The position numbers and the translations under genes are program-made. From Motiliproteus sp. MSK22-1 (lineage in GTDB: Bacteria; Pseudomonadota; Gammaproteobacteria; Pseudomonadales; Balneatricaceae), in contig NZ_MIEQ01000062.1 in assembly GCF_001968815.1 (NCBI RefSeq), positions 1 to 64,000 on the forward strand: DNA of 64,000 bases, written 5' to 3'. This document shows, piece after piece, positions 7,733-16,808 of this stretch (its first letter is position 1; every line of letters begins with the position of its first letter). Under the pieces are notes generated by a model. The model did no database searches. It saw only the letters and a program-made list of their open reading frames with translations, and was not told the origin of the DNA.

Positions 7733-9685
7733 ATGGCATTTAATACTGCAATCACGGGCCTAAAGGCATCGACCATTGAATTGGACGTTACCGGTAACAA
7801 TATCGCTAACGCCAGTACGGTTGGATTTAAGTCGGGGCGTACTGAGTTTGCCGACATTTTTACCACGGTTGTTGTTGGTGCCGGTAGTAGTAATAACCCA
7901 GGTGCGGGTGTAATCGTTTCAGATATCGCGCAAGACTTTACCGCTGGTACTATCGAATTTACTAACAACAATCTTGATTTGGCGATTGACGGTAGCGGTT
8001 TCTTCCAGCTTGATGATGGTCAGGGAGGGACTACTTATACTAGGGCTGGTGGCTTTGAGCTTGATAAAGATGGCAAAGTGGTTTCTAAAAATGGTAAATT
8101 TTTGCAGGGATTTGGTCTAGATGCTGCCGGAAATATGCAGCCTCTGGGAGATTTGGTAGTATCCGAAAAGGAGAACGATCCCAAGGCTACAGAAAATATC
8201 TCTCTATCGGTCAATATTGATTCGCGGTCTGATGCAACAGCCTTATTAAGGCCTTATGATACTGATGATTCAGGAACTTTTACCTTTAGTACTACAACAC
8301 GTTCATTTGATAGCCTGGGTAATGAAAACACAATAAAATTTGACTTTATAGAACAACCCCCGTTTCGTGAACGACAGACATTGTCACTTTCCACTACCAC
8401 TGCGGCAGGAAACATTGAAGTTGGTGGGGTGGTTGTTGCACTAGCCAACGGTGATACTCCTGCCGTTATTGCAGGCAAGGTTATTGCGGAGGCGGCCAAT
8501 ATTATGCAACGCGATCCACGCATCGCGTCGATTACTGCAGATCCTACTAATGCGGATAACATATTAATTACCTATAAAGCATCTGCTGCTGATGTTGAAG
8601 AAATTGTTGTTTCTGATGTTGGTTCTACAGGAACGGTGGCTACCAATTTTTCTAATCCAGATCTCATTGCCAATGAAGTACAAGCTGTTGAGGTGGCCAC
8701 TCCAACGGGTGCCGCGCAGATATTTTTTGGCGGTGTTGCTATTGATGTTAGTAACGCAACCGTGCCGCCGGATACTTCTACCGATGTTGTAACGAGAATC
8801 GTAGCAAATCAAACCGCTATTATCGAAGCGAATCCAACAATTGATAGCTTAACAGCTGACCTGCTTTCTACACCGCCGAGAGTCCTGATTACTTACAAGC
8901 CCGAAGAGGGTAATGTCGCGGAGTTGGTCATTGATGAAAATGGTACAGGGGCATTCGCTGCTGCGACAACTGCGACTATCGTGGAGAATGGTGATGACAC
9001 GTACCAGGGAGTTTACCAAGTTTACGGCTATTTAAATGGAACGGAGTTGTTGGATATCGGCAAGCAAGTACCAGCTGGAGCAACCGGTAGTACTACTACA
9101 CCTATTGCAACAGAGCCCGGTCCTATATTATTGAGATTCAGTACAGTCGATGGAACCCTTACTTCGGTAAATAATACCGTTGTTAGCGGTGCCGGAACGG
9201 CTCCAAAGATAATTTTGACGGGAGCAGATCCTGCGGATCCCTCTAACTTGGTTGAAATGGATATCACAGGTACTACCCAGTTCGCTTCAGAGTCCATTGT
9301 TAAGCAATCAACTCAGGATGGTTTTGCCAAAGGTGACCTTATCGGGGTGACCTTTGCCGCTAACGGTACTATGGTAGCCAGTTTCAGTAATGGTCAAAAC
9401 AGTAGTTTGGGTATTGTTGCATTGGCGACTTTTGAGAACATGTCGGGTTTGCAATCTGTTGGTGATACCGAATGGGCGGCTACTTTGGACTCTGGTCAGG
9501 CTATTCTTAACCCTCCGGGTACAGGCTTGAATGGGGCTCTTCGTTCTTCTGCTTTAGAGCAGTCTAACGTTGATTTGTCAGAAGAGCTGGTTGCTTTGAT
9601 TGAAGCTCAGCGAAACTTCCAGGCAAACTCGAAGACTCTACAGACGGAAAATGCAGTAACTCAGACTATTCTGCAAATCAGCTAA
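7733..9685 (+). CDS. flgE: FlgE, flagellar hook protein (enlarged)
   Basis: The N-terminus (MAFNTAITGLKASTIELDVTG) and C-terminus (ALEQSNVDLSEELVALIEAQ) are those of FlgE, the subunit of the hook. At 650 residues it is about 200 longer than most FlgE proteins. The extra length lies in the outer, surface-exposed part. Residues of about 227-305 and 329-410 are two diverged copies of one unit: both show a GGV-hydrophobic strand, a helix before a P-x-I-x-S-L/I-T-A-D segment, then ILITYK or VLITYK and EE/AELVI. This looks like duplication of an outer domain. A terminator follows 40 bases downstream. Confidence 0.95.
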   Translation: MAFNTAITGLKASTIELDVTGNNIANASTVGFKSGRTEFADIFTTVVVGAGSSNNPGAGVIVSDIAQDFTAGTIEFTNNNLDLAIDGSGFFQLDDGQGGTTYTRAGGFELDKDGKVVSKNGKFLQGFGLDAAGNMQPLGDLVVSEKENDPKATENISLSVNIDSRSDATALLRPYDTDDSGTFTFSTTTRSFDSLGNENTIKFDFIEQPPFRERQTLSLSTTTAAGNIEVGGVVVALANGDTPAVIAGKVIAEAANIMQRDPRIASITADPTNADNILITYKASAADVEEIVVSDVGSTGTVATNFSNPDLIANEVQAVEVATPTGAAQIFFGGVAIDVSNATVPPDTSTDVVTRIVANQTAIIEANPTIDSLTADLLSTPPRVLITYKPEEGNVAELVIDENGTGAFAAATTATIVENGDDTYQGVYQVYGYLNGTELLDIGKQVPAGATGSTTTPIATEPGPILLRFSTVDGTLTSVNNTVVSGAGTAPKIILTGADPADPSNLVEMDITGTTQFASESIVKQSTQDGFAKGDLIGVTFAANGTMVASFSNGQNSSLGIVALATFENMSGLQSVGDTEWAATLDSGQAILNPPGTGLNGALRSSALEQSNVDLSEELVALIEAQRNFQANSKTLQTENAVTQTILQIS

Positions 9686-9724
9686 ACCTATACAGGTTAT
9701 CTACTAGTCAGATAGCGATACCTT

Positions 9725-9761
9725 AAAAGCACGCCTCGAATTAGATTCGGTGCGTGCTTTT
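9725..9761 (+). terminator. Intrinsic terminator between flgE and flgF
   Basis: AAAAGCACGC and GCGTGCTTTT form the base of a hairpin extended by TCGAA/TTCGG pairing around TTAG. The T run is only four long. It suggests that flgBCDE and flgF onward are at least partly separate transcripts. Confidence 0.72.
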
Positions 9762-9890
9762 CCGTGTCCGCTAAAAACTGGCATTACCTTTGCATTTGCT
9801 CTTGTATTGAGTGGGATTCTGAAGATCTATCAACTAGTGACTTTGAATTCCAGTTTTGGCACCAATCGGTGCCCTTTGCAGGGAGTAACC

Positions 9891-10625
9891 ATGGACAATC
9901 TTCTTTATTTGTCGATGACAGGAGCCAAAGAAACAATGTTGGCTCAGGCGTCTCATGCCAATAACCTGGCTAATGCCAGGACAACGGGCTTCAAAGCTGA
10001 TCTGGCTCAGGCCCGTGCTATGCAAGTCCTAGGCCCCGGCCATGAGAGCCGTGTCTATGCCATGACGGAGCGTCCGGCAACTGATCAGACTGCTGGAGCG
10101 CTTAATCATACGGGGCGGGATTTGGATGTTGCTGTGCAGGGGCAAGGCTGGTTAGCCGTTCAAAGCCCCGATGGTACGGAAGCATATACGCGAGCTGGAG
10201 AACTGCAGATTTCCGCAACAGGGCAGTTGTTGACTGGCAGTGGCTTGCCGCTTCTTGGTGATGGTGGACCCATCGAGTTGCCGCCGGCGGCAAATATCGA
10301 CATAGGTCAGGACGGAACGATCAGTGTTTTGACTCTAGAAGGCGAGCTGGCAGTGGCTGGCCGAATAAAATTGGTTAACCCTGATCCTCAAGGGCTTGTA
10401 AAAGGCGCTGATGGATTAATGCGTACAAAAGCTGGTGAGGAGGCTCCCTTGGATCCTGAAGTACAGCTGGAATCTGGCTATTTGGAAACAAGCAATGTTA
10501 ATGCAGTTAATGAATTGACATCGATGCTGGATTTAGCCCGTCGCTTTGAGATGAATATCAAGATGATGCAGAACGCCCAGGAAAATTCCGAAGCGTCGGC
10601 ACGTATATTGCAAAATCTTGGTTAG
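9891..10625 (+). CDS. flgF: FlgF, proximal rod protein
   Basis: The 244-residue product starts MDNLLYLSMTGAKETMLAQ and carries the rod motif HANNLANARTTGFKADL and the C-terminal YLETSNVNAVNELTSMLDLARRFEMN. I choose the ATG at 9891, preceded by GGGAG at a good distance, over an upstream in-frame start that would add 47 unrelated residues. FlgF forms the rod between FlgC and FlgG. A perfect small hairpin (GGCACC-AATC-GGTGCC, 9858-9873) lies just before its ribosome-binding site. Confidence 0.95.
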   Translation: MDNLLYLSMTGAKETMLAQASHANNLANARTTGFKADLAQARAMQVLGPGHESRVYAMTERPATDQTAGALNHTGRDLDVAVQGQGWLAVQSPDGTEAYTRAGELQISATGQLLTGSGLPLLGDGGPIELPPAANIDIGQDGTISVLTLEGELAVAGRIKLVNPDPQGLVKGADGLMRTKAGEEAPLDPEVQLESGYLETSNVNAVNELTSMLDLARRFEMNIKMMQNAQENSEASARILQNLG

Positions 10626-10711
10626 GGTTAGCTAAACGCATACCTATATTAATAAGGCGAGCGGAATTATCGACTGTATTACCGCGTAGCAGGTGAATTG
10701 GGAGTTACTTT

Positions 10712-11497
10712 GTGAACAGCGCTCTATTTATTGCAAAAACGGGATTAAGTGCACAGGAAACAGCTTTGCAGGTAGTATCGAATAACCTGGCAAACGTTAA
10801 TACAGATGGCTTCAAGCGTGATCGCGCTGTATTTGAAGATCTCTTATATCAGGTTCAGCGACAACCAGGAGCTCAATCCTCCGATAGTACTGAATTACCT
10901 TCTGGGTTTCAGCTCGGGAATGGAGTCAAAATAGTCGGTACTCAAAAATTGCATACCCAAGGTGGCTTCAAGGTTACCGAACAGGAACTAGACGTAGCTA
11001 TCGAAGGTAAAGGTTTTTTCCAGGTGACTTTGCCTGATGGTAGTTCCGGTTATACGAGAAACGGAAACTTTCAACTGAACAGTATCGGCCAAATGGTTAC
11101 TTCTGAAGGTTATGAGCTACAGGGGGTGACTCCAATTCCATCTGATGCTTTGAATTTGACTATATCGAGGCAGGGAGAGGTTACTTACGGTCAGCCAGGA
11201 AGTACTACTTTACTGTCAGCAGGTACTATTTCCATGGCCAATTTTATAAACCCAGCAGGGCTGCAAGCTTTAGGAGGGAATGTTTTTATTGAGACTCCAG
11301 CAAGTGGTGCTCCGGTAGTCGGAGCACCTAGAGATGAAGGGATTGGCGGCACTATTCAAGGTGCGTTGGAAACCTCTAATGTAAATTCTGTAGAAGAGCT
11401 GGTTGATATGATAACCGTTCAGCGAGCTTTCGAAATGAATTCAAAAGTGATCTCAACAGCTGACCAAATGTTGTCCTTCGTAACGCAGCAGCTTTAA
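10712..11497 (+). CDS. flgG: FlgG, distal rod protein
   Basis: The protein has 261 residues, the normal length, with the N-terminal rod motif VVSNNLANVNTDGFKRDRAVFEDLLYQ, a central GFFQVTLPDGSSGYTRNGNFQL and the C-terminal ETSNVNSVEELVDMITVQRAFEMNSKVI. FlgG makes up the distal rod that passes through the P and L rings. Translation starts at a GTG (10712). It is followed 68 bases later by flgH. Confidence 0.97.
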   Translation: MNSALFIAKTGLSAQETALQVVSNNLANVNTDGFKRDRAVFEDLLYQVQRQPGAQSSDSTELPSGFQLGNGVKIVGTQKLHTQGGFKVTEQELDVAIEGKGFFQVTLPDGSSGYTRNGNFQLNSIGQMVTSEGYELQGVTPIPSDALNLTISRQGEVTYGQPGSTTLLSAGTISMANFINPAGLQALGGNVFIETPASGAPVVGAPRDEGIGGTIQGALETSNVNSVEELVDMITVQRAFEMNSKVISTADQMLSFVTQQL

Positions 11498-11565
11498 GCG
11501 TTAGCCGCAGTGAATGAATAGCATATAAAGTTTGAAAAGTAATAAGGGCTAATAGGTACAGAGTG

Positions 11566-12246
11566 ATGAACAGCATAAAACAAGTTTTGCTACTTATCGC
11601 ATGTGGATGGTTAGTGGGTTGTGTAAATAATCCGCCGAAACCAGATAGTCCTTATTATTCGCCAGTCCCTCCTGCTGCAATGGTGGCTCCCAGAGTTAAC
11701 AATGGAGCTATCTATCAGGCTGGAAACGCTATTTCTTATTATGAAGATGATAAGGCCCGTCGAGTGGGTGATATTCTAACAATCGTTTTGACTGAAAATA
11801 CTTCTGCATCCAAGTCGGCTGATAATGAACTGAAAAAAGAAAGTTCAATCACTATCGCACAACCTACCTTATTGGGTGAGGATCTAGAGATATTTGGTAA
11901 GCCTTTGTCTGGCTCTTTAGATGGAGGAACTCGTGATTTCACCGGTGAAAGCGAAGCTACTCAGAAGAATAGCTTGAGCGGAAACATTACTGTTACGGTA
12001 GCTAATGTGTTACCCAACGGCATTATGCAGGTAAGGGGGGAGAAATGGATGACGTTGACCAGCGGTGAGGAATATATCCGTATTAGCGGTTTAGTCAGAC
12101 CACGAGATATTTCAGCCAGTAATACGGTCGAATCCACCAAGCTGGCTGACGCACGAATTACTTACAGCGGGACTGGTGAGTTCCATGATGCAAATGTCAT
12201 GGGTTGGCTATCCAAGTTCTTCTTTAGCCCTCTTTGGCCACTGTAA
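11566..12246 (+). CDS. flgH: FlgH, L-ring lipoprotein
   Basis: The 226-residue protein begins with a lipoprotein signal (IKQVLLLIACGWLVGC, lipobox LVGC) so it should be lipidated and placed in the outer membrane. The body has FlgH signatures: GDILTIVLTENTSASKSADN, NVLPNGIMQVRGEKWMTL and EYIRISGLVRPRDI. FlgH forms the L ring, the outer bushing for the rod. The ATG at 11566 is preferred to the GTG one codon earlier. flgI follows after 12 bases. Confidence 0.96.
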   Translation: MNSIKQVLLLIACGWLVGCVNNPPKPDSPYYSPVPPAAMVAPRVNNGAIYQAGNAISYYEDDKARRVGDILTIVLTENTSASKSADNELKKESSITIAQPTLLGEDLEIFGKPLSGSLDGGTRDFTGESEATQKNSLSGNITVTVANVLPNGIMQVRGEKWMTLTSGEEYIRISGLVRPRDISASNTVESTKLADARITYSGTGEFHDANVMGWLSKFFFSPLWPL

Positions 12247-12258
12247 TGGAGACGCGTT

Positions 12259-13392
12259 ATGTCTATTTATAGGATACAGTTAGTGACCTCTGTTCTTAAG
12301 CTTCAAGCAAAGTTGATGTTAGTGGCTCTACTGTTAACTTTGAGTTTTACTGCCTCTGCTGAACGGCTGAAAGACATATCTTCCGTTGCTGGTGTGCGTG
12401 TTAACCAATTGGTTGGTTACGGTCTGGTGGTTGGTTTAAGTGGCACAGGCGACAAAGGTGGATTTACCTCTCAGACCTTCAAGAACATGCTGGGCCAGTT
12501 TGGTGTGACATTGCCTACCGGTGTTAATCCACAGTCCAAAAATATTGCTGCAGTATCGATTCATGCTGAACTTCCACCCTTTGCCAAGCCAGGACAAAAA
12601 CTTGATATCACTATTTCATCTATAGGGGATGCTTCGAGTCTAAGGGGAGGGAGTCTTATCCTGGCTCCTTTGAAAGGAGCAGATGGGCAGGTTTATGCGA
12701 TTGCACAGGGTAATTTGGTTGTCGGTGGTCTTGGGGTACAGGGAGCTGACGGCTCAAAAATAACCATAAATGTTCCTAGTGTTGGTCGTATTCCAAGTGG
12801 TGCGACAGTGGAGCGTGCGGTGCCTTCTCCTTTTGCAACTGGCGACCACCTCGTGATGAACTTAAATCAGCCCGATTTTACTACTTCGCGTCGTGTAGCT
12901 GAGCGTATTAATGCTCTGTTAGGACCTGATATTGCTACCTCCGTAGATGCTACGTCTATTCGTATCCGTGCACCAAGGGATGCGGGGCAGCGAGTAACTT
13001 ATATGTCGGTGCTTGAAAATCTGGAAGTGATACCCGCAGAAGAAACTGCCAAGGTCATTATTAACTCTCGTACTGGAACAATTATTATCGGTCAGAATGT
13101 ACGTGTATCTCCGGTAGCAATTACCCATGGCGGTTTGACAGTGTCTATTCTTGAGGATGTAGCTGCAAGTCAACCGGGCGCCTTGTCTGGTGGCACTACT
13201 GTGGTAGCACCGCGCTCAGGAATTGAAGTTGATGCTGATAGCGGGCACATGTTTGCTTTTGCTCCCGGTGCCTCTCTTAACGATATAGTTGAAGCCGTTA
13301 ATAACGTTGGGGTGGCCCCTGGGGATTTGATGGCGATTCTGGAAGCGCTTAAACAGGCGGGCGCTCTTAAAGCAGAACTTGTTGTTATTTAA
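12259..13392 (+). CDS. flgI: FlgI, P-ring protein
   Basis: The protein has 377 residues with a cleavable signal peptide ([19 protein letters not shown], cut before ERLKDI). The mature part shows the conserved FlgI start ([31 protein letters not shown]) and the C-terminal [24 protein letters not shown]. FlgI forms the P ring around the rod in the peptidoglycan layer, with the help of FlgA (encoded at 3 kb). It lies 12 bases after flgH and 72 before flgJ. Confidence 0.97.
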   Translation: MSIYRIQLVTSVLKLQAKLMLVALLLTLSFTASAERLKDISSVAGVRVNQLVGYGLVVGLSGTGDKGGFTSQTFKNMLGQFGVTLPTGVNPQSKNIAAVSIHAELPPFAKPGQKLDITISSIGDASSLRGGSLILAPLKGADGQVYAIAQGNLVVGGLGVQGADGSKITINVPSVGRIPSGATVERAVPSPFATGDHLVMNLNQPDFTTSRRVAERINALLGPDIATSVDATSIRIRAPRDAGQRVTYMSVLENLEVIPAEETAKVIINSRTGTIIIGQNVRVSPVAITHGGLTVSILEDVAASQPGALSGGTTVVAPRSGIEVDADSGHMFAFAPGASLNDIVEAVNNVGVAPGDLMAILEALKQAGALKAELVVI

Positions 13393-13464
13393 TCGCGCAG
13401 ATCTGTTGTTTATTGGTATGTGTTTTTTAGTGGATTATCAGAGTAGTGGATGGAGGGCTTTAAG

Positions 13465-14649
13465 ATGGTAGATAAAGATCTTTCATTCAGGTCCTACACA
13501 GATTTTCAGGGACTTAACTCGTTAAAGCTGGATGCCAAGCGAAACGATAAAGATCCAGAAACCTTAGAAGCTGTTGCTAAGCAGTTTGAATCATTATTTT
13601 TAAATATGCTGATGAAAAACATGCGAAAGGCCAATGAAACCTTTGCTAAAGATAGCTATTTCAACAGCAATCAAACCAAGTTTTATCAGGATATGCTGGA
13701 TCAACAACTCAGTTTAACTCTATCTGAAGGCAAGGGGTTTGGCTTAAGTGAGGTGATGATTCGACAGCTTAGTCCTAAGTCTTCGCTGGATAGTGTGGCG
13801 ACGACAGATGCGTTGTCCAAAAAGGAAGGCTCTTCCAATAGCGCTGAATTGCAGCGACGACAGTTTGATCAGATATTAGAGCAAAGTGCCCGTGCTGCGA
13901 TTCAGGCAATTGCTAAGCAAGAGAATACAGACAGCACCGCGGAATCTGAAACAAAAGATGGAGTAGCAGCACCGGCGTTACCGGAGCTAAAGCCTGGAGA
14001 TTTTGTCGATGTTGTGAAGTCTGTTGAGGCTAGGTTGGCGCAGCGTGTTGGTGCTGTAAAAGGGACAGTAGGTGTTGGAAATGAACCGGTTGTTGCGGGA
14101 AATCAAGATATAGCTGGTGATGCACAACTGTTTAATCAGAATCTTGATTTACCGGAGCGTTTTGATTCACCTGAGCAGTTTGTTCAAAGCCTTTTCCCAT
14201 TGGCTCAGTCGGTTGCTGGCGAAATGGGAATTGATCCCAGTGTTCTCATTGCACAGGCTGCTTTGGAAACGGGTTGGGGGAAGCATATGCCAACTAATGC
14301 TGATGGAAGCAGCAGTTTCAATTTATTTGGAATTAAGGCTGATAGTCGATGGGATGGTGAGTCAAGCGTCGTCAATACGCTTGAATTTAAAAACGGCGTT
14401 GCGGCTAGAGAAAAAGCTGCATTTCGTGCATACGGATCTTACCAAGAGAGTTTGCAGGATTACGTCAGTTTTGTGAGTGGAAATCCACGCTATCAGCCAG
14501 CATTGGAAAAAGTGTCTGATGGCCCAGCTTATCTAGAACAACTACAGCTGGCAGGTTATGCCACCGATCCTCAATATGCACAAAAAATTGCCGGTATCTT
14601 AACCGGAGATGTATTGAAAACGGCCCTTGTGGGCATTAAAGAAATTTAG
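13465..14649 (+). CDS. flgJ: FlgJ, rod cap and peptidoglycan hydrolase
   Basis: The product is 394 residues with two domains. The N-terminal rod-binding domain (about 20-105) shows AVAKQFESLFLNMLMKNMRKAN. A C-terminal glucosaminidase-type muramidase domain (about 230-390) shows VLIAQAALETGWGKH, whose glutamate is the expected catalytic residue, and YPQ/YAQKI-like end segments. Between them is a variable linker. FlgJ caps the growing rod and opens the cell wall for it. The ATG at 13465 has GGAGGG seven bases upstream and is preferred to an ATG five codons earlier. Its 3' end contains a sigma-28 promoter for flgK. Confidence 0.95.
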   Translation: MVDKDLSFRSYTDFQGLNSLKLDAKRNDKDPETLEAVAKQFESLFLNMLMKNMRKANETFAKDSYFNSNQTKFYQDMLDQQLSLTLSEGKGFGLSEVMIRQLSPKSSLDSVATTDALSKKEGSSNSAELQRRQFDQILEQSARAAIQAIAKQENTDSTAESETKDGVAAPALPELKPGDFVDVVKSVEARLAQRVGAVKGTVGVGNEPVVAGNQDIAGDAQLFNQNLDLPERFDSPEQFVQSLFPLAQSVAGEMGIDPSVLIAQAALETGWGKHMPTNADGSSSFNLFGIKADSRWDGESSVVNTLEFKNGVAAREKAAFRAYGSYQESLQDYVSFVSGNPRYQPALEKVSDGPAYLEQLQLAGYATDPQYAQKIAGILTGDVLKTALVGIKEI

Positions 14650-14663
14650 AAATTTGCCGATAC
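14637..14663 (+). promoter_or_regulatory. Sigma-28 (FliA) promoter of flgKL
   Basis: TAAAGAAA, exactly 11 bases, then GCCGATAC match the sigma-28 consensus closely. The element overlaps the flgJ stop codon and lies about 120 bases before flgK, so hook-junction genes can be made late, together with flagellin. Confidence 0.85.
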
Positions 14664-14781
14664 AAACAGAGCACCCAACAATCTTGTTTACAGTTGAAGG
14701 TTCGCCATATACAAGCGATAGCTATCCTTCTCTTCACTGATCGATTGCTCTGGTTTTGGCTTAAAGTGACGGGAGGCTAGA

Positions 14782-16806
14782 ATGAGCTTAATTAATATTG
14801 GTGTTCAGGCGTTAAATGCGAACCAGCTGGCATTGGATGTTACTGGCCAGAATATTGCCAATGTTAACTCGCCAGGTTATAGCCGACAAATTGTTGAATT
14901 TGATAGTCGTACTGCACCAGCTCTTGGTGTAGAAATACAGTCTATCAGCCGGATGGCAGATAGTTTTGCCACTCAGCAGCTGTGGACTGACACAGCTGCA
15001 TCTGCCGGTTCTGAAGCTTTTGTTTTTTTTGCTAATCAACTGGATGATGAGTTGGCCAATAGTGATACTGGCATATCATCGGCAATGGATTTGTTCTTTG
15101 GTGCCTTGCAGACAGGCGTTGACGATCCTGCATCGATTCCCGCCCGTGAGGTTGTTTTGGCTGAGTCTGACGCACTGGTTCGTCGATTTAACAGATTAGA
15201 TAATTTTATTCGTGGGCATAACGATGATATTACGACTAACGTTAAGTCTCTCGTTAACCAGACCGCTCAAATTGCTAGCCAGATCGCAGACCTGAATGAA
15301 AAAGTATCTTTTGCTGTTGTTCGTGGTGAGCCAGCAAATGAACTTAAGGATCAGCGGGAGGAACTGGTCCGTCAGTTATCTGAAATCATGGGGGTATCCG
15401 TTCAGACTAACGGTGAAGATGGCGATATCGATGTTTTTGTTGGAAATGGCCAGCCTTTAGTGATCGGCAGCAACGCAAGTTCCATGACGGTACTTAATGG
15501 TGATCCTGATCCTGACGACCTAAGAGTAATGGTGCAGGTGGGGGCTCAACTGCTTGAAGTTGGGGATCAAATAAAGGATGGTGAAGTTGGTGGTTTGCTA
15601 ACGTATCGGGAAGAGACACTGGTGCCTGCTTGGAACGAGCTAGGTAGATTGGCCATCGTATTCTCAGATAGCATGAATGAACAGCACCTTCAAGGAATGG
15701 ACCTGGATAGTCAGCAGGGTATTAATTTTTTCAATGATCTGAGTTTATCTGGCGTAATCAGAGGTTCTACACAAAACAGTTCGACAATGGCCAGTACCCC
15801 GTTAGTTCGTGTCGTTGACGCTACTCAGCTCAAGGCTAGTGATTATGAGATTACTTTCACTCAGTCTGATGAGTTTACGATCGTTAGAAAAAGTGATGGT
15901 CAACAATTTAAGCTTTCTGACTTCACCCTGGATAACTCTGATCCCTCCAGTCAGGCAGACATGACGTATTTTGCAGATCCAGCAGGAGGGAGTTTACGCC
16001 TGACACTGGATGGCGTGACGATTAATTTAGAAACCACTGACGGATTTATTAAGGGCGATAAGTTTCTGGTTATACCTGTACGAAATGGTGCGGATGATAT
16101 TGAATTAAATCTGACCAGTGGCCGTCAATTGGCGTTTGCCTCCCCGGTTCGGGGAACCGGAGCCGTGGATAATAGTGGTGTGGCGAATATCTCATCAATT
16201 GACATTACCGAGCCGGACAATCTTTCGTTTTCCTCAGTACCTGGACAGTTAACTCCACCACTGGAAATCGTGTTTAATGCTGGGACCCCAACAACATTTG
16301 ATGTACTGGATGTTACTGATCCAAACAATCCGCAGCCTTATATGCTCACCAGCACCACTCCGTCAACACCCTTGACTGGCTTGGAATATACCAGCGGTCA
16401 GGCGATTCAGTTGAATGGTTTTTCCGTCACCATCGAAAAGCAACCAGATGCCGGGGACCGGTTTTCTTTTGTTTACAATACCGATGGCATTAGTGACAAC
16501 AGTAATGCTTTTAAGCAATCGGCTCTTCAAGATGCGCAACTGGTTGATGGGGCTTCTTATCAGGATAATTATGGTGTCCTGGTAGAGCGGGTAGGTACTG
16601 AAACTAGTGTGGCACAGCTCAATGCCCAGGCTAACGCAACTGTGCTGAAAAACGCCCAGTCAGTGCGCGACAGTATTGCTGGGGTTAATATGGATGAAGA
16701 GGCCGCTAATATCGTTAAATTCCAACAAGCGTACCAGGCTGCTGCTCAGCTAATCAGTACCAGCCGTACCTTGTTCGATACCATACTGTCAGCGACAGGA
16801 GGTTAA
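14782..16806 (+). CDS. flgK: FlgK, first hook-filament junction protein
   Basis: The protein has 674 residues. The N-terminus LINIGVQALNANQLALDVTG and rod motif GQNIANVNSPGYSRQ, and the C-terminal GVNMDEEAANIVKFQQAYQAAAQLI, are the conserved FlgK ends that build the hook-filament junction. The middle (about 330-560) is variable and surface-exposed. It is somewhat longer than the 550-residue enteric form, as in many marine relatives. A strong GGGAGG site precedes the ATG. flgL begins two bases after its stop. Confidence 0.96.
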   Translation: MSLINIGVQALNANQLALDVTGQNIANVNSPGYSRQIVEFDSRTAPALGVEIQSISRMADSFATQQLWTDTAASAGSEAFVFFANQLDDELANSDTGISSAMDLFFGALQTGVDDPASIPAREVVLAESDALVRRFNRLDNFIRGHNDDITTNVKSLVNQTAQIASQIADLNEKVSFAVVRGEPANELKDQREELVRQLSEIMGVSVQTNGEDGDIDVFVGNGQPLVIGSNASSMTVLNGDPDPDDLRVMVQVGAQLLEVGDQIKDGEVGGLLTYREETLVPAWNELGRLAIVFSDSMNEQHLQGMDLDSQQGINFFNDLSLSGVIRGSTQNSSTMASTPLVRVVDATQLKASDYEITFTQSDEFTIVRKSDGQQFKLSDFTLDNSDPSSQADMTYFADPAGGSLRLTLDGVTINLETTDGFIKGDKFLVIPVRNGADDIELNLTSGRQLAFASPVRGTGAVDNSGVANISSIDITEPDNLSFSSVPGQLTPPLEIVFNAGTPTTFDVLDVTDPNNPQPYMLTSTTPSTPLTGLEYTSGQAIQLNGFSVTIEKQPDAGDRFSFVYNTDGISDNSNAFKQSALQDAQLVDGASYQDNYGVLVERVGTETSVAQLNAQANATVLKNAQSVRDSIAGVNMDEEAANIVKFQQAYQAAAQLISTSRTLFDTILSATGG

Positions 16807-16808
16807 TT

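Noticed and set aside
9858-9873. GGCACC-AATC-GGTGCC before flgF as a sigma-54 promoter
   Set aside because: GG to GC spacing is 11 instead of 10 bases and the element is better read as a small hairpin.
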